A DNA stretch of 64,000 nucleotides from NCBI GenBank assembly GCA_963736575.1, contig CAVTPD010000001.1, forward strand, positions 1,612,001 through 1,676,000, read 5' to 3'. Numbering within the stretch: the first letter of the stretch is position 1; each line of letters begins with the position of its first letter. Source of the stretch: CAVTPD01 sp963736575 (GTDB taxonomy: Bacteria > Bacteroidota > Bacteroidia > Cytophagales > JAAEPT01). A program made the position numbers and the translations under genes. The notes beneath the pieces are model-generated. The model was not told where the DNA came from. It made no database searches and saw nothing but the letters and a program-made list of their open reading frames with translations. This document shows positions 10,001 to 18,942 of the stretch, in pieces.

Positions 10001-11173
10001 GACTCAAGTGCCGCGTCGGCTACTATAACGCCTATAGATACTATTAGAACTATTGTTGGGATAGATACTATAATCACTATTAGAAATAATAAAGTAGATG
10101 TAGATTTCCCTTCAAAGGGTGATTATGACCTTAATATTTTATTGAAAAATCAATATTGCAAATGTGACGAAGTAACGGTTTCTACCGATATCTCTGTTTT
10201 ACAAAGTACACAAGTTGATTATACCTTACAGAATCCTTACAAATGTATTTCAGACAGTCAGTTATTTCAGTTAGAAACATCTAATGAAGTAATAACTAAA
10301 GATACTATTGATGTTTTCTGGGAATATGGAACCTTGAATAATCGTTCAAATTTAATAAGAGATGTACAAAAGGATTCAATTTATGTTCCCAATAATGTTC
10401 TATTTGACAAATCGTATAAAGAAGAAAAATATGTTTATCAAAAGTTTGACAATGGAGTAGTAGCAAATTATACCGTTGCTGATGTCTTCCATTTCGATAC
10501 ACTTTCCTATCAAGTAAATCCACGTTTCTGTGTAAATACATTTACTTCTAAGTTGAACGATGCCATTAAATTAAATGCCATTGACCAACCAATGGGAGAA
10601 ATACAGGCCAGTATTAATGGGCAAACGTACCAGAATCAGGTAATGGTAGATTACGATGCAAATGGTTTAACGCTTCAGGATGTGGAAGACCGAAAAGGAT
10701 ATGTTTATGCACCTAATACAGATATAAAATACATTTGGGCATGGAAAGACGAAAACGATTCATTAACCAGCTTTAACATCGATAATCCTACTAATTCATC
10801 TGTTACGCCACGTTTGCCTAGGCAAGAAGAAGTTGAGTTTTATCTAATTACAGACAACTCTTACTGTAAAGACACAAGCATGATATATGTGTCTATAGAT
10901 TATATTCCTTGGGCACCTAACATCTTTTCACCAAACAACGATGGTAGTTTTGATGAATGGGAAATACATAACATAGACCGTTATCCAAACGCTCAAATTA
11001 CAATTTGGAACCGTTGGGGAAGTATTATATATAATCCAAGTAGAGGTGACACTAGTCCTTGGAACGGTATGAGGCATGGTAAACCGATGCAAACGGGAAC
11101 CTACTTTTACGTAATTGATTTAGGAATGCCCGGGGAAGAACCTTTAAGTGGTGACGTATCTATTATTAAATAG
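7082..11173 (+). CDS. giant SprB-like PKD-repeat surface protein, C-terminal part with T9SS type B sorting domain
   Basis: Continuation of the gene starting at 3322, in the +1-shifted frame from about 7082; ATG at 7016 only happens to be the first Met in this frame. It carries several more PKD-like repeats with the same wording as the first part (TFKVFDRPTT, VVLQGCGLQA), then a unique region of about 500 residues. It closes with the gliding-motility-associated domain used as type B T9SS sorting signal (FSPNNDGSFDEWEIHNID, NRWGSIIY, GTYFYVIDL). Restored, the protein would be about 2,600 residues. It is followed after 15 bp by a PorP/SprF protein, the usual partner needed for export and attachment of such proteins. 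Whether the frameshift is real or a sequencing error cannot be told here. The repeats are highly similar, so assembly collapse is also possible. Confidence 0.85.
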   Translation, partial: SSITVKFGTSNAPAIKVTETNAAKCIGQSKSFPVVLQGCGLQALIDADTVVCQGTALSFRDASSGTVDSWSWNFGAGASPATATTQGPHNVVYSTNGIKTIVLTTTSGLATSRDTIKVTVNKKPTIKLSNINGPREVCALTEGVVYEANGFVGSTYNWSVNGGASLTTTTGNQATVLFLDTDATIRVVETTADNCASAVVNVPVKVNQRPVLPIINGLDVVCAKSSHTYTMDSNLDYEWEITGGGTPSDTLGKSITINFDSTNVQIKVYATNTDNCITLSPASLNIKVNPLPKTTPIVSAFDTVCEANTSATFKVNGTNGSTYSWSTTKGSIVSGQNTNKITIDFTGVSAGTGRVRLTETNNLACSNLVPLSYTFKVFDRPTTDPIKGNGLPICEVDSSTYSVTNTTGSVYNWVVPSDAVIVSGQGTSEIVVDFGSSQTPDIQVTETNQATCSGQTLSFPVVLQGCGLQAEIKSDTVVCEGSSLVFNDASAGSIDTWTWDFGTDASPATANNAGPHSIVYNSPGRKQVVLTTTSGLASSTDTLYVNVNASPVITGDSIIGAREICAFTKNEVYKINGFTGSTYSWKVEGANLISFSGTEAKVNFKGTDAIVKVIETTADNCASSSIELPVKINPLPDTLIITGSNSVCATKQQNFSVTNKSGYTYDWSVTPSVAVSGQGTSSIDLTFIKDTVYEIQVIATTTDQCSTPAGVVAKFKTEVHPLPKPSTIVGPDLVCEKTLHIYSTTGDPNSTYEWRTTFNDASIITENNTLRARILFGLAATGQIIAIEKSEFGCVTVDTARFDMRVRKIPTSPTILSESFCITAKGDTIINNIRTSGKEFCNDQPATFETSFKPNVVYNWFPEDIIVEGNTTNKIKVKIPENSFTLKLIETDASGCDSRETNIVIQPKAYINADSIRRIANTSIFEEEETFYGMYTDVGAWKVCDNFDTRNQWYFETNLTEGAAIFNWSLTNKDSSAASATITPIDTIRTIVGIDTIITIRNNKVDVDFPSKGDYDLNILLKNQYCKCDEVTVSTDISVLQSTQVDYTLQNPYKCISDSQLFQLETSNEVITKDTIDVFWEYGTLNNRSNLIRDVQKDSIYVPNNVLFDKSYKEEKYVYQKFDNGVVANYTVADVFHFDTLSYQVNPRFCVNTFTSKLNDAIKLNAIDQPMGEIQASINGQTYQNQVMVDYDANGLTLQDVEDRKGYVYAPNTDIKYIWAWKDENDSLTSFNIDNPTNSSVTPRLPRQEEVEFYLITDNSYCKDTSMIYVSIDYIPWAPNIFSPNNDGSFDEWEIHNIDRYPNAQITIWNRWGSIIYNPSRGDTSPWNGMRHGKPMQTGTYFYVIDLGMPGEEPLSGDVSIIK

Positions 11174-11188
11174 TAAACTGAAAAGCAT

Positions 11189-12175
11189 ATGTATCCTTTC
11201 CGTATTACTATAAAAAAATGGGCTTTTAGAATCCCCATTTTTATAGCTTTTTTAATAACTTCTCTTTGTTGGGCACAACAAGAAGAGCATTATTCTATGT
11301 ATATGATGAATAATTATCTTCTAAATCCTGCTGTAGGGGGTACCGAAGAATTTATAGATTTAAAGTTAGGTTACCGTACCCAATGGGTAAATTTAGACGG
11401 TAGTCCAAAATCTTTTTTTCTTTCAGGACATTCACCAATTAACAAACGAACCAGTAGGTTTGACGACGTAAAACAAATGCCATTCCACGGAGTAGGTGGG
11501 GTTGTGATTTCTGATCAAATAGGAGTATATAATCGTTTTACAGCTAAAGCATCGTATTCTTACCATTTGCCCGTAACTACAAGCTTAACGGTTTCGTTTG
11601 GTGTATTTGCTGGTATTAAACAGTTTAAATATGACAATAGCAAAGCAGAATACAGTTATGACGGTACCCAAGATCAAACATTTAATACCTCTTTAAATTC
11701 TATATCGCCAGATGTAAGCGCTGGGATTTGGGGTTATTCTAAAAAGTATTATTTCGGTGTTTCCTTATTTCAATTACTAAATAATAAAATAAACTGGGGT
11801 AGCGAAGTGCCCGATGAAGCAGGGCAATTGTCTAGACATTATTTTGTTACAGGAGGCTACTTAATTCCTATTGGCATAAATTATAAGTTAGTGCCATCGT
11901 TTGTTATGAGAGCTGTTTCACCAGTTCCTGTTCAGTTTGATTTTAACGCTAAGCTACGTTACCAAGATTTAGCATGGCTTGGTTTTTCATACCGAAATAA
12001 TGACGCTGTAGTGCTTTTAGCAGGTGTTACTATTAAAAAACTGGTAGATATAGGTTATGCATATGATATTACTACTTCTAAATTGAATAAATACAACAAC
12101 GGAACCCATGAAATACTTGTAGGATTACGTCTTCCTAATCACGAACATGAACCGCCACCAGCCCAGTTTTGGTAA
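11189..12175 (+). CDS. PorP/SprF family type IX secretion membrane protein
   Basis: Outer-membrane beta-barrel protein of 328 residues that helps deliver and anchor type B T9SS cargo. Signal peptide residues 1-29 (ending TSLCWAQ), then the family hallmarks QEEHYSMYMMNNYLLNPAVG and GYRTQWVNLDGSPKSFFLSG, with alternating barrel strands to the end (GTHEILVGLRL). It starts 15 bp after the adhesin stop and must be cotranscribed with it; adhesin plus SprF-like gene is the standard gene pair in this phylum. Its intact state argues that the adhesin was recently functional. Assignment to family is firm; the individual cargo is inferred from position. Confidence 0.93.
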   Translation: MYPFRITIKKWAFRIPIFIAFLITSLCWAQQEEHYSMYMMNNYLLNPAVGGTEEFIDLKLGYRTQWVNLDGSPKSFFLSGHSPINKRTSRFDDVKQMPFHGVGGVVISDQIGVYNRFTAKASYSYHLPVTTSLTVSFGVFAGIKQFKYDNSKAEYSYDGTQDQTFNTSLNSISPDVSAGIWGYSKKYYFGVSLFQLLNNKINWGSEVPDEAGQLSRHYFVTGGYLIPIGINYKLVPSFVMRAVSPVPVQFDFNAKLRYQDLAWLGFSYRNNDAVVLLAGVTIKKLVDIGYAYDITTSKLNKYNNGTHEILVGLRLPNHEHEPPPAQFW

Positions 12176-12237
12176 TTTTATAAACTGTTTTTTAGTGAAA
12201 GTAAATTTGCCAAGATAAGCCTGAAATAAAAGTTTTC

Positions 12238-13329
12238 CTAGTTGATTTTTACAGCAATAGAGGCGGTAATAAAAGCATCGCTATTTACGTTGGAGTCACC
12301 ATTTCTAATGTAAATAGCGTCTTTACTTTGAAATACCCTGCCTTCTAATCGGCAAGCTATGTTGGGTACAGGTAAATAATCTATATTAGCTGAAAGCCCT
12401 ACATTTTTAAACCCATTTACCTTTCCTGTTGAAATAATAACACCGTTTTCATCCTGAAAATATTCAGCTCTAAGCGCTGTTTTCCATTGGTTATTAATGC
12501 TGTAATAGGCAATTAATGTAGGTACTAACCAAGAATCATATTTAGAACTTCTTTTTGTTTTTTGCTGAAAACCGAAATCAAACCCGGCAATGAAACCCAG
12601 TTTTTTTGTAATTTGAAACTGACCATAAATATCGTTGAAATAACGCATTCTTCGGGTAGAGTCAGGGTCGTCTGTTCCAACAAATGTACTCCAGTTTAAA
12701 GTAGTATTTGCATTGGGTTTAAATACCAATTGAGTGCCTAAACCGGGTAATGAATTTCCTTGAACCCGTTGTATCCTTTGCCATCCGTTACAGATGAGTG
12801 CTGCCATTTCCCATTTTTCATTTGGTGTGAAGGTAATTTTAGCACCCGCTAAATAATACGGTGAACTTTCTGCCGCCAAAGAACGCGTTAAAGTTGGGTT
12901 ATTAATTGAAGTGGCACTTTCAAACCCTAAGTGAGAAGAAAATATACCTGCATCTAACCAAAAATTATTTTTCTGGTTTAAGGAAATACCCACATTGGCT
13001 TCGTATAAATTTTTAAGCATGCCTTCTTCAGCGGTATAATTGTCTTGGGCATACGTACCAGCTTGCAACGCTAAATTGGCTCTGTATTTAGTGTGGTCAA
13101 CGGCAACCTTTACATAAGCTAAATTTATGTTGGTTTCGTTGTGTCTGTTGTGGTTAAACAGAAACGCTTGGCGATAGGTTGTTTCTGGCTTGTTAAAATC
13201 ATAAGCGTAATACGCATCTATAAAACCAGAAAATTCTACATTGGGTGTGTTTTGCCAAGTAGAATCGGTTTGGGAAAAACAGAGCGTTTTAAGGCTTAAA
13301 AGAAGGATGAAAAGAGTAAAAAGCTTCAT
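12238..13329 (-). CDS. outer-membrane porin-like beta-barrel protein (BBP2 type)
   Basis: A 363-residue protein with signal peptide MKLFTLFILLLSLKTLCFSQ and a body rich in alternating aromatic and polar strands. Typical phrases are VEFSGFIDAYYAYDFNKP near the N-terminus, GIFSSHLGFESATS, and ITASIAVKIN at the C-terminus. These fit the putative beta-barrel porin-2 (OmpL-like) group found in many Bacteroidota. It would form a diffusion channel or substrate-specific porin in the outer membrane; the substrate is not evident. It is convergent with the SprF-like gene and lies 41 bp upstream of a minus-strand phosphoglycerate mutase stop, probably as a separate unit. Confidence 0.8.
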   Translation of the reverse strand: MKLFTLFILLLSLKTLCFSQTDSTWQNTPNVEFSGFIDAYYAYDFNKPETTYRQAFLFNHNRHNETNINLAYVKVAVDHTKYRANLALQAGTYAQDNYTAEEGMLKNLYEANVGISLNQKNNFWLDAGIFSSHLGFESATSINNPTLTRSLAAESSPYYLAGAKITFTPNEKWEMAALICNGWQRIQRVQGNSLPGLGTQLVFKPNANTTLNWSTFVGTDDPDSTRRMRYFNDIYGQFQITKKLGFIAGFDFGFQQKTKRSSKYDSWLVPTLIAYYSINNQWKTALRAEYFQDENGVIISTGKVNGFKNVGLSANIDYLPVPNIACRLEGRVFQSKDAIYIRNGDSNVNSDAFITASIAVKIN

Positions 13330-13370
13330 AGTAATCTTAAGATGATTACAATAATAAGTTGATTCTAATT

Positions 13371-13988
13371 TTATTGGAACTCGTCTTTAAAGTTTCTTTT
13401 CAACAAGTTTAACTTTTCTGAATCTAGTAAATACGTATGGGGTATACCTGTAGCTATTTCAATTTCTAAAATTGCTTTATCATCTAATAACTCTATAAAC
13501 TTTACAAGTGCTCTTAAACTATTGCCGTGTGCTACAATTAAAACCACTTTTTCATCTTCTAAAAAAGGAATTATTTCAGACACAAAATAGGGGATAACTC
13601 TATTGTATGTGTCTTTAAGGCTTTCTCCATTGGGTGGCGGAATAGCATAAGAACGCCTCCATTGGTGAACTTGAGCTTCACCAAATTCTTTGGTAACCTC
13701 CGCTTTATTTAAGCCTTCTAAATCGCCATAAGCCCTTTCGTTTAAAGCTTGGTTTTTAATAATAGGAATATGGGTAAGGTTGCAGTCTTCTAAAATAATT
13801 TGCAAGGTATGCTGCGCGCGGATTAGCATAGAAGTAAAGGCAACATCAACGTGTTCGTTTTTAAGTAAAATACCTGCTTTGTGTGCTTCTTGCTGGCCTA
13901 GTTCGGTAATGTCTACATTTTTCCAACCGGTAAATCTGTTTTCTAGATTGAATTGAGACTGACCATGTCGTACTAAAATTAGTTTCAT
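13371..13988 (-). CDS. gpmA: 2,3-bisphosphoglycerate-dependent phosphoglycerate mutase
   Basis: Glycolytic and gluconeogenic enzyme interconverting 3- and 2-phosphoglycerate via a phosphohistidine. The 205-residue chain has the histidine-phosphatase signature LVRHGQSQFNLENRFTGW at the very start (His8 is the phosphorylated residue), the mutase motif NERAYGDLEGLNK, and the second catalytic His in VAHGNSLRALVK near residue 154. It is somewhat shorter than the 228-250 residues of proteobacterial GpmA, as is common for compact forms in this phylum. It stands alone between the porin and the amidase gene. Confidence 0.95.
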   Translation of the reverse strand: MKLILVRHGQSQFNLENRFTGWKNVDITELGQQEAHKAGILLKNEHVDVAFTSMLIRAQHTLQIILEDCNLTHIPIIKNQALNERAYGDLEGLNKAEVTKEFGEAQVHQWRRSYAIPPPNGESLKDTYNRVIPYFVSEIIPFLEDEKVVLIVAHGNSLRALVKFIELLDDKAILEIEIATGIPHTYLLDSEKLNLLKRNFKDEFQ

Positions 13989-14188
13989 GAATAATTGATA
14001 GGAGTGTGTTTACAACTTAGCGTTTCTTAACTAGATCTAAACAAAGATGTGCAGTTATTACAGCGTTTTAATGTAATATCAAATATTAAATAAGGATTGT
14101 GGTTAACAATTTTTTAGAATATAGATTTGGTTGAGGTATTTATATTTTTACTAAGGGGTAAAATTAGAGCATATCCTTTTTAAGCTAT

Positions 14189-15838
14189 TCATTCCTTCAC
14201 CACTTTAAAAACAGCCGTCTTCTGGTCTTCGCTATATACTTTTAGAAGATACATTCCAGAAGGTAACTCTTGAATATTCATTTCGTTTGTTTCGTCTACT
14301 TCTTTCATTATAGTCCCATTTCCAGAATACAGCATAATTTTTTCTATTCTGAAATCATTACCTGTTTGAAGGTGTAAGAAATCTTTGGTAGGGTTTGGGT
14401 AAACCTTTAATTGACGTTCAAACTCAAAATCACCAATAGATAACGTATTAGTAAAAGCCAGGCATTTGCTGTTGTTGTTTTCGTTACTTTCAGCCAGTTG
14501 ATTGCCGTTATCTGCAACAACAAGCAAGTAATAATTTCCGGCAGCAGTTTCTGTGGGTATTTGTATATTCTTTTCGGTAGAAAATAAATTAGCATCACTT
14601 CCTAAGCGGTAAGCATCAGAACCCAGAAAAACATCATCTACACTTAGGTTGCAACTGGTAGATAAATAATAGGCCAAATTAATTTCTGGTAATTCAGCTG
14701 AAGTTCTAGGGCCGCTGTATTCTAAATCTGTCCAAACTTTTAGGTCATTACCGGCTTGTATTTGTTCGGGATTCATAGCTACCGCATGTAGAAAAATATC
14801 TTCCGGAGTAGTAGAAAAAGCACATTCTACCAGTAGCTCGTAGCTGCTTCCGCTTCCATCGTCTGCATCAACAACAATGTAATAGGTTTCGCCGGCTTTG
14901 GCTTCTTCGTATATAGAAGATGAAGAACTAACGGTTCCTAAACAATCCATAGGATCACAGCTGCCAAGGATGTAAACATCTAAATCGCCCGTAAAATTAG
15001 AAATTGTAGCACTTAAAGGTCCGTCTATTGTTGGTGTAATGGTATGTACTCTTTCGGGTCCGGTTTCAGTCCAAGAATTACAACCGTAAAGCGAAACAGT
15101 GGAAGCTGCTTTGGAGCTTTCGCCATAATATTTAATGCCGCATTGTAAAGGAATTGCATTAGAACAATTTAAAGTAGGTATGGTGTTGTCGTAACAATCT
15201 AAATCACTAACCGATGAACGGATAGTGGGAAGTTGACTGTACAGATTTTTACCAGGACAAACCGTTCCTTTGGCACAACTGTGGGCAGCTGTTGATGAAT
15301 TCCCGTCTCTGTGGCCGGCTAAATTGGCTAACATAAGTTCGGAAGAAGTGTGGTAACTCACATTTTCAACGTCTATATCTTTGTCGGTGGCTTCCCAGGC
15401 CACTAAGTTTTTAAGAGAATTAATGGCTTCTGCCGAAGGTTCTTCTATCTCAAAATTTCCTATTAAAGAGATGCCTGTTGTGTTGCTGCTCATGCAACTG
15501 AAATGTGCGCCTAGAATTTCATTTCCTCTTCCTTCATAAACAACACCGTTTCTATCAATAAGCCAGTTGTAACCAATATCATCCCAACCGTTGGTGTTTA
15601 CATGCAAATCCCAATAATACTGTACAACTTCCTTAAAATCGGTGTCTTCAGGAAAAATGGTTCCGTCCCCCGTGTGGTGAACAATAATGTGAGTTGGAAT
15701 GGTTGAAGTTGGAGTAGTTTCTGCAGGATAATCTCCGTTTGGATCCCAACAAGCTCTGTTACAATAGCTAGGCTGACTGCATTGAGCAAAGGATGAGTAG
15801 GCATTGATTAATAGGAAAAAGAAGGCTAAATATTTCAA
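14189..15838 (-). CDS. secreted PGRP-type N-acetylmuramoyl-L-alanine amidase with T9SS type A tail
   Basis: Predicted extracellular peptidoglycan amidase of 549 residues. Order: signal peptide (MKYLAFFFLLINAYSSFAQ), PGRP/amidase-2 domain at about 40-205 with zinc-site motifs HIIVHHTGDG and HSCAKGTVCPG and the substrate loop IGYNWLIDRNGVVYEGRG, a prepeptidase-like domain (about 215-335: GPLSATISNFTGDLDVYILG), a CARDB-like adhesion domain (about 345-460: NNSKCLAF) and the type A sorting domain (LKVYPNPTKDFLHLQTGND...GMYLLKVYS). The tail sends it through the type IX system. Likely roles are lysis of competitors or wall remodelling outside the cell; this is inference. Four bases downstream of the lipoprotein gene on the same strand, so the two are probably one operon. 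Confidence 0.92.
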   Translation of the reverse strand: MKYLAFFFLLINAYSSFAQCSQPSYCNRACWDPNGDYPAETTPTSTIPTHIIVHHTGDGTIFPEDTDFKEVVQYYWDLHVNTNGWDDIGYNWLIDRNGVVYEGRGNEILGAHFSCMSSNTTGISLIGNFEIEEPSAEAINSLKNLVAWEATDKDIDVENVSYHTSSELMLANLAGHRDGNSSTAAHSCAKGTVCPGKNLYSQLPTIRSSVSDLDCYDNTIPTLNCSNAIPLQCGIKYYGESSKAASTVSLYGCNSWTETGPERVHTITPTIDGPLSATISNFTGDLDVYILGSCDPMDCLGTVSSSSSIYEEAKAGETYYIVVDADDGSGSSYELLVECAFSTTPEDIFLHAVAMNPEQIQAGNDLKVWTDLEYSGPRTSAELPEINLAYYLSTSCNLSVDDVFLGSDAYRLGSDANLFSTEKNIQIPTETAAGNYYLLVVADNGNQLAESNENNNSKCLAFTNTLSIGDFEFERQLKVYPNPTKDFLHLQTGNDFRIEKIMLYSGNGTIMKEVDETNEMNIQELPSGMYLLKVYSEDQKTAVFKVVKE

Positions 15839-15842
15839 AGGG

Positions 15843-16451
15843 TTAATCTTTTGAGAAGGTGAAAATTCTAAAAACTACTTCTTGTTTTGTGGTTTTATTG
15901 CTTTTAAACTGGATAGCCAATACGGTTGGTTCCAGCTGTTTAGGAGCAAATACTTTTCGTTTCGGATTATTAACATCGGTGTTTTCTGGTAGCTCTTCCC
16001 AGTTCAACCATTCATCTTTTTTGAATACCCGGTAATACAATTTGTAATCGCTTTTGTGCAAACAATAAGCAGAAAGCATTCCGCTAGAAGTATTAGAAAG
16101 ATTCAGTTCAAGGGGTTCACTTAAATATTCCCCTTTTTCATTTTTTTGGTTAAAGCTCTGGTGAAACTCTATAATCTTTCCATCTTTTTCTACCAAAGTT
16201 TTATTGATAATGAGATTACTGGCCTTTTTTTTCTTTAAAGTATCTGGTTTAACCTCTTTGGGTGGTTCAGAACGTGTTTTTTCTTTTTGTTCTGAAAAAG
16301 AAGACTTTACAATTCTGTCAGAATCTACATTTTCAATTTCAATAGATCCTTGTTCTATTTCAGAGGCATTGTTTTTTGTCTTTGCATTATTGCAAGAGTT
16401 TAGGACAACAATACTAATAAAAGAGAGAATAAGTAGGCTTCTGTTAATCAT
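15843..16451 (-). CDS. putative lipoprotein, unknown function
   Basis: About 202 residues starting at ATG 16451, which gives a good lipoprotein signal (INRSLLILSFISIVVLNSC, lipobox LNSC); an upstream ATG at 16484 would add 11 residues that spoil the signal. The body is Lys/Glu-rich and then has a beta-rich region (LNLSNTSSGMLSAYCLHKSD, VVFRIFTFSKD). I know no family. It directly precedes the T9SS amidase, with 4 bp between, which suggests cotranscription and perhaps an outer-membrane role linked to it. Confidence 0.75.
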   Translation of the reverse strand: MINRSLLILSFISIVVLNSCNNAKTKNNASEIEQGSIEIENVDSDRIVKSSFSEQKEKTRSEPPKEVKPDTLKKKKASNLIINKTLVEKDGKIIEFHQSFNQKNEKGEYLSEPLELNLSNTSSGMLSAYCLHKSDYKLYYRVFKKDEWLNWEELPENTDVNNPKRKVFAPKQLEPTVLAIQFKSNKTTKQEVVFRIFTFSKD

Positions 16452-16778
16452 ATTTGAAAGGTATTGAAAACTATAATTTAGCATAATTTTTCAGGAATAA
16501 AGATTTCCTAATGTCCAGAATAGTAACTGTTTTCAAAAGCTTAAATTTAGTTTAAAATCCTTTTGATAGGGTAAAGGTTCCTTTCGAAAGGATTTAAATC
16601 ATGTTCTGAAAACTGTTAAAGTATGCTTATTTACGTGAAATCTAATTAAAGGTATCACTACTAAGGCTTTAGTTTTTTATAAAATAAACAGAGGGCTGCT
16701 AAAAACCTTACATAAGGGTATTTCAGAAATGAGAAACAGGCATAAACGGCATGAATTTTAGAGAATAAATGGGTTGTG
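16452..16778. other. intergenic region, no gene seen
   Basis: About 330 bp, AT-rich, between two minus-strand genes. It must hold the promoter of the lipoprotein-amidase pair. No clear terminator hairpin or reading frame was found. Confidence 0.5.
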
Positions 16779-17990
16779 TTAGTTCATTTTCTTTTCAGAA
16801 CGATTGGCTACCATAAACAGTACATTTCCTGTAAATGTGCAGATAAACAAAGCGGTGCCTACAGGAATAAGGTTTCCGCTATGGAAAAGAACAATAATAC
16901 TGCCTATTAAAAAACTTAATACAAAACGAAATATGCCCAAAGTAGCATTGGCAGAACCACTTACTTGTGGATTATGATCTAAGATTACAGCGGTACCGTT
17001 ACCAAAGATGAGTCCCAAACTACCTATATAAAGTACAATACCGCCAAAAAAAGCATACAACCAAGGCGATTTAAATTGAACAGTAATTAACAACAAAACA
17101 CCTGAAAGAAGTTGCAAAAACAAACCGGCTTTTAATAAACGAACAGGGGGGTAAAACTTTAGCAAATAACTGTTTAAAAGCGATAATATAATGTTTAAAA
17201 CTATATTGGCGCCAAAAAATAACGGGAAAATATTTTGTTCAATTTTAAAATAATTGATATAGATAAACGAGGCATTGGTTATGAATACATACATGCCAGC
17301 CATAGAAAAGCTGATAGAAAAGAGAAAAATCACCGACTGTTTATCGGAAAAGAAAAGCTTGTATTTATCTAACAGTTGATTAGCTGTTATTTTATTCGTT
17401 ATAAATGATTTGTCTCTAGATTCAGGTATTAAAATCCAAAAAGCCACAAACAATACCGAAGCAAAAGCAAACAGAAAATAAAATACCGCTTGCCATCCAT
17501 TAAAATGAATAAGTGTTGCCCCAATAATAGGAGCGAAAAGCGGTGCCAACATCATTATCATACTGGTAATGGTTATTAGTTTGGCTACTTGTTTGCCTTG
17601 GTACCAATCGCGGATAAACACATTAGAAGTTACTGTAGCAAAACCACCACCGAAAGCCTGTATAACTCGTAATACAAGAATCAATTCTATGTTAGGGCAA
17701 TAAGGAATACATAAAGAAGTAACAGCATATAACCCCACACCAATTAAGGCAATTGGTTTTCTGCCAAAAGAATCGGACAAGGGACCCCCAAAAAAATTAC
17801 CAACAGCAAAACCCAAAAAATACAATGTTATGGTTAATTCTATAAGGCTAATGTTTACCCCAAAATAATTGGCCATAAGGGGCATGGCGGCTAAATAAGA
17901 ATCAATAGCAAAAGGGGAAAGCGTAATTAGAGAAGCTAATAATACCGTTATTATGGCGTAATTACTTTTGTCTATCCGTAGTCCATTCAT
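16779..17990 (-). CDS. Bcr/CflA-type MFS drug exporter
   Basis: Twelve-helix major facilitator of 403 residues in the inner membrane. The N-terminal half shows the Bcr/CflA signature: LSPFAIDSYLAAMPLMANYF in helix 1, GNFFGGPLSDSFGRKPIALIG as loop 2-3 motif A, and LRVIQAFGGGFATVTSNVFIRD in helix 4. The family exports drugs such as bicyclomycin, chloramphenicol or sulfonamides and some small metabolites by proton antiport; the actual substrate here is unknown. Monocistronic by appearance, with its promoter in the AT-rich stretch after 17990. Confidence 0.92.
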   Translation of the reverse strand: MNGLRIDKSNYAIITVLLASLITLSPFAIDSYLAAMPLMANYFGVNISLIELTITLYFLGFAVGNFFGGPLSDSFGRKPIALIGVGLYAVTSLCIPYCPNIELILVLRVIQAFGGGFATVTSNVFIRDWYQGKQVAKLITITSMIMMLAPLFAPIIGATLIHFNGWQAVFYFLFAFASVLFVAFWILIPESRDKSFITNKITANQLLDKYKLFFSDKQSVIFLFSISFSMAGMYVFITNASFIYINYFKIEQNIFPLFFGANIVLNIILSLLNSYLLKFYPPVRLLKAGLFLQLLSGVLLLITVQFKSPWLYAFFGGIVLYIGSLGLIFGNGTAVILDHNPQVSGSANATLGIFRFVLSFLIGSIIVLFHSGNLIPVGTALFICTFTGNVLFMVANRSEKKMN

Positions 17991-18073
17991 TGCTTAAATT
18001 TACCCTTATATTTTTAGGTTTATCCCTAAAGTTATTAGGAATTGAAAACACCTATTTCAGATTAGTCTACATC

Positions 18074-18364
18074 TTAGAGCAACAGTCTTAATTTATCACC
18101 CATTAAATAATAGGTACTAAGAAAAACATAAGCCAATGAAAAAATGACAGCCATTATTTTTCTGAAAGTTGTATTCGTTTTATGAATAATTAGATGTAAC
18201 AACGTTCCTAAAACTATACCAATAGCAATGCCTGTTGCCATTAATGGAGTAGAAACATCAGTTCCAATATAAGTGACTTTTTCGGTATAAATACCATATA
18301 ACAGCAGTAGGGATACTAACAGAAAAATGAAATAGGTCCATCGGTAAACTTGTCTAATAATCAT
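18074..18364 (-). CDS. small three-helix membrane protein, unknown
   Basis: A 96-residue protein with three predicted membrane helices (about 10-25, 41-61 and 69-87). No motif tells its function and I do not recognise a family. It lies between the MFS gene and the metal locus on the same strand, with gaps of about 80-100 bp on either side, so it may be independent of both. Confidence 0.6.
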   Translation of the reverse strand: MIIRQVYRWTYFIFLLVSLLLLYGIYTEKVTYIGTDVSTPLMATGIAIGIVLGTLLHLIIHKTNTTFRKIMAVIFSLAYVFLSTYYLMGDKLRLLL

Positions 18365-18460
18365 AGTATTGTTACAACCTATTTTAGGTATAAAAAGTTT
18401 ATACTCATTCTTTGGTACTCTAAGTGATCAAGGGTGTTTGTAGTCCTTTTATCTTCTGTT

Positions 18461-18940
18461 TTAATCATCTTCACGCTCTCCTAAGTGAACTGCTTTTGCC
18501 TCATTGCTAATTTCTGGGTGTCTAATTTCTCCACCGCTTGTACCTACAAATTTCCCTAAAATACCATCGGCTATGGCTAATGCAAGGGTTAATAGTATAA
18601 AATACTTGGCGTATTTATGCTTTCTAACTTCAATGATGAATGCCACTAAAGCCACCGCTCCTAATACTAGGGTAAGTATGAAAAAAGACTCGGCCATCTC
18701 TTCGTGTTCATGAATTAGTGTTTCGCTAATCCCGGCTATATCTTCGATTACTTCTTCTGCGCCTTCGCCTGTATAAAAAGCAAAAGCCGACATTATACTG
18801 CTGAAGATTAATATGCCTAAAGCGGTAAGCTTAATGTCCGATTTTTTAAACAATAAGCCGGCAATAAGAACTAAGATTCCGATTAATACACCAACTATGG
18901 GAAGGTGATTTACGATTAAGTGAAGATGTGCGTCGTTCAT
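18461..18940 (-). CDS. DUF2231-like four-helix membrane protein
   Basis: A 159-residue inner-membrane protein that begins NDAHLHLIVNHLPIVGVLIG, the start typical of DUF2231-type proteins, with His residues in the first helix and a second conserved region FYTGEGAEEVIEDI followed by HEHEEMAESFF. Four hydrophobic segments are visible (about 12-28, 33-55, 84-104, 109-128). It follows the CzcB gene by 2 bp and is surely in the pump operon, so a role in metal handling or redox protection is likely by context. The His/Glu-rich middle could contact metal or heme. Exact function is unknown. Confidence 0.75.
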   Translation of the reverse strand: MNDAHLHLIVNHLPIVGVLIGILVLIAGLLFKKSDIKLTALGILIFSSIMSAFAFYTGEGAEEVIEDIAGISETLIHEHEEMAESFFILTLVLGAVALVAFIIEVRKHKYAKYFILLTLALAIADGILGKFVGTSGGEIRHPEISNEAKAVHLGEREDD

Positions 18941-18942
18941 AA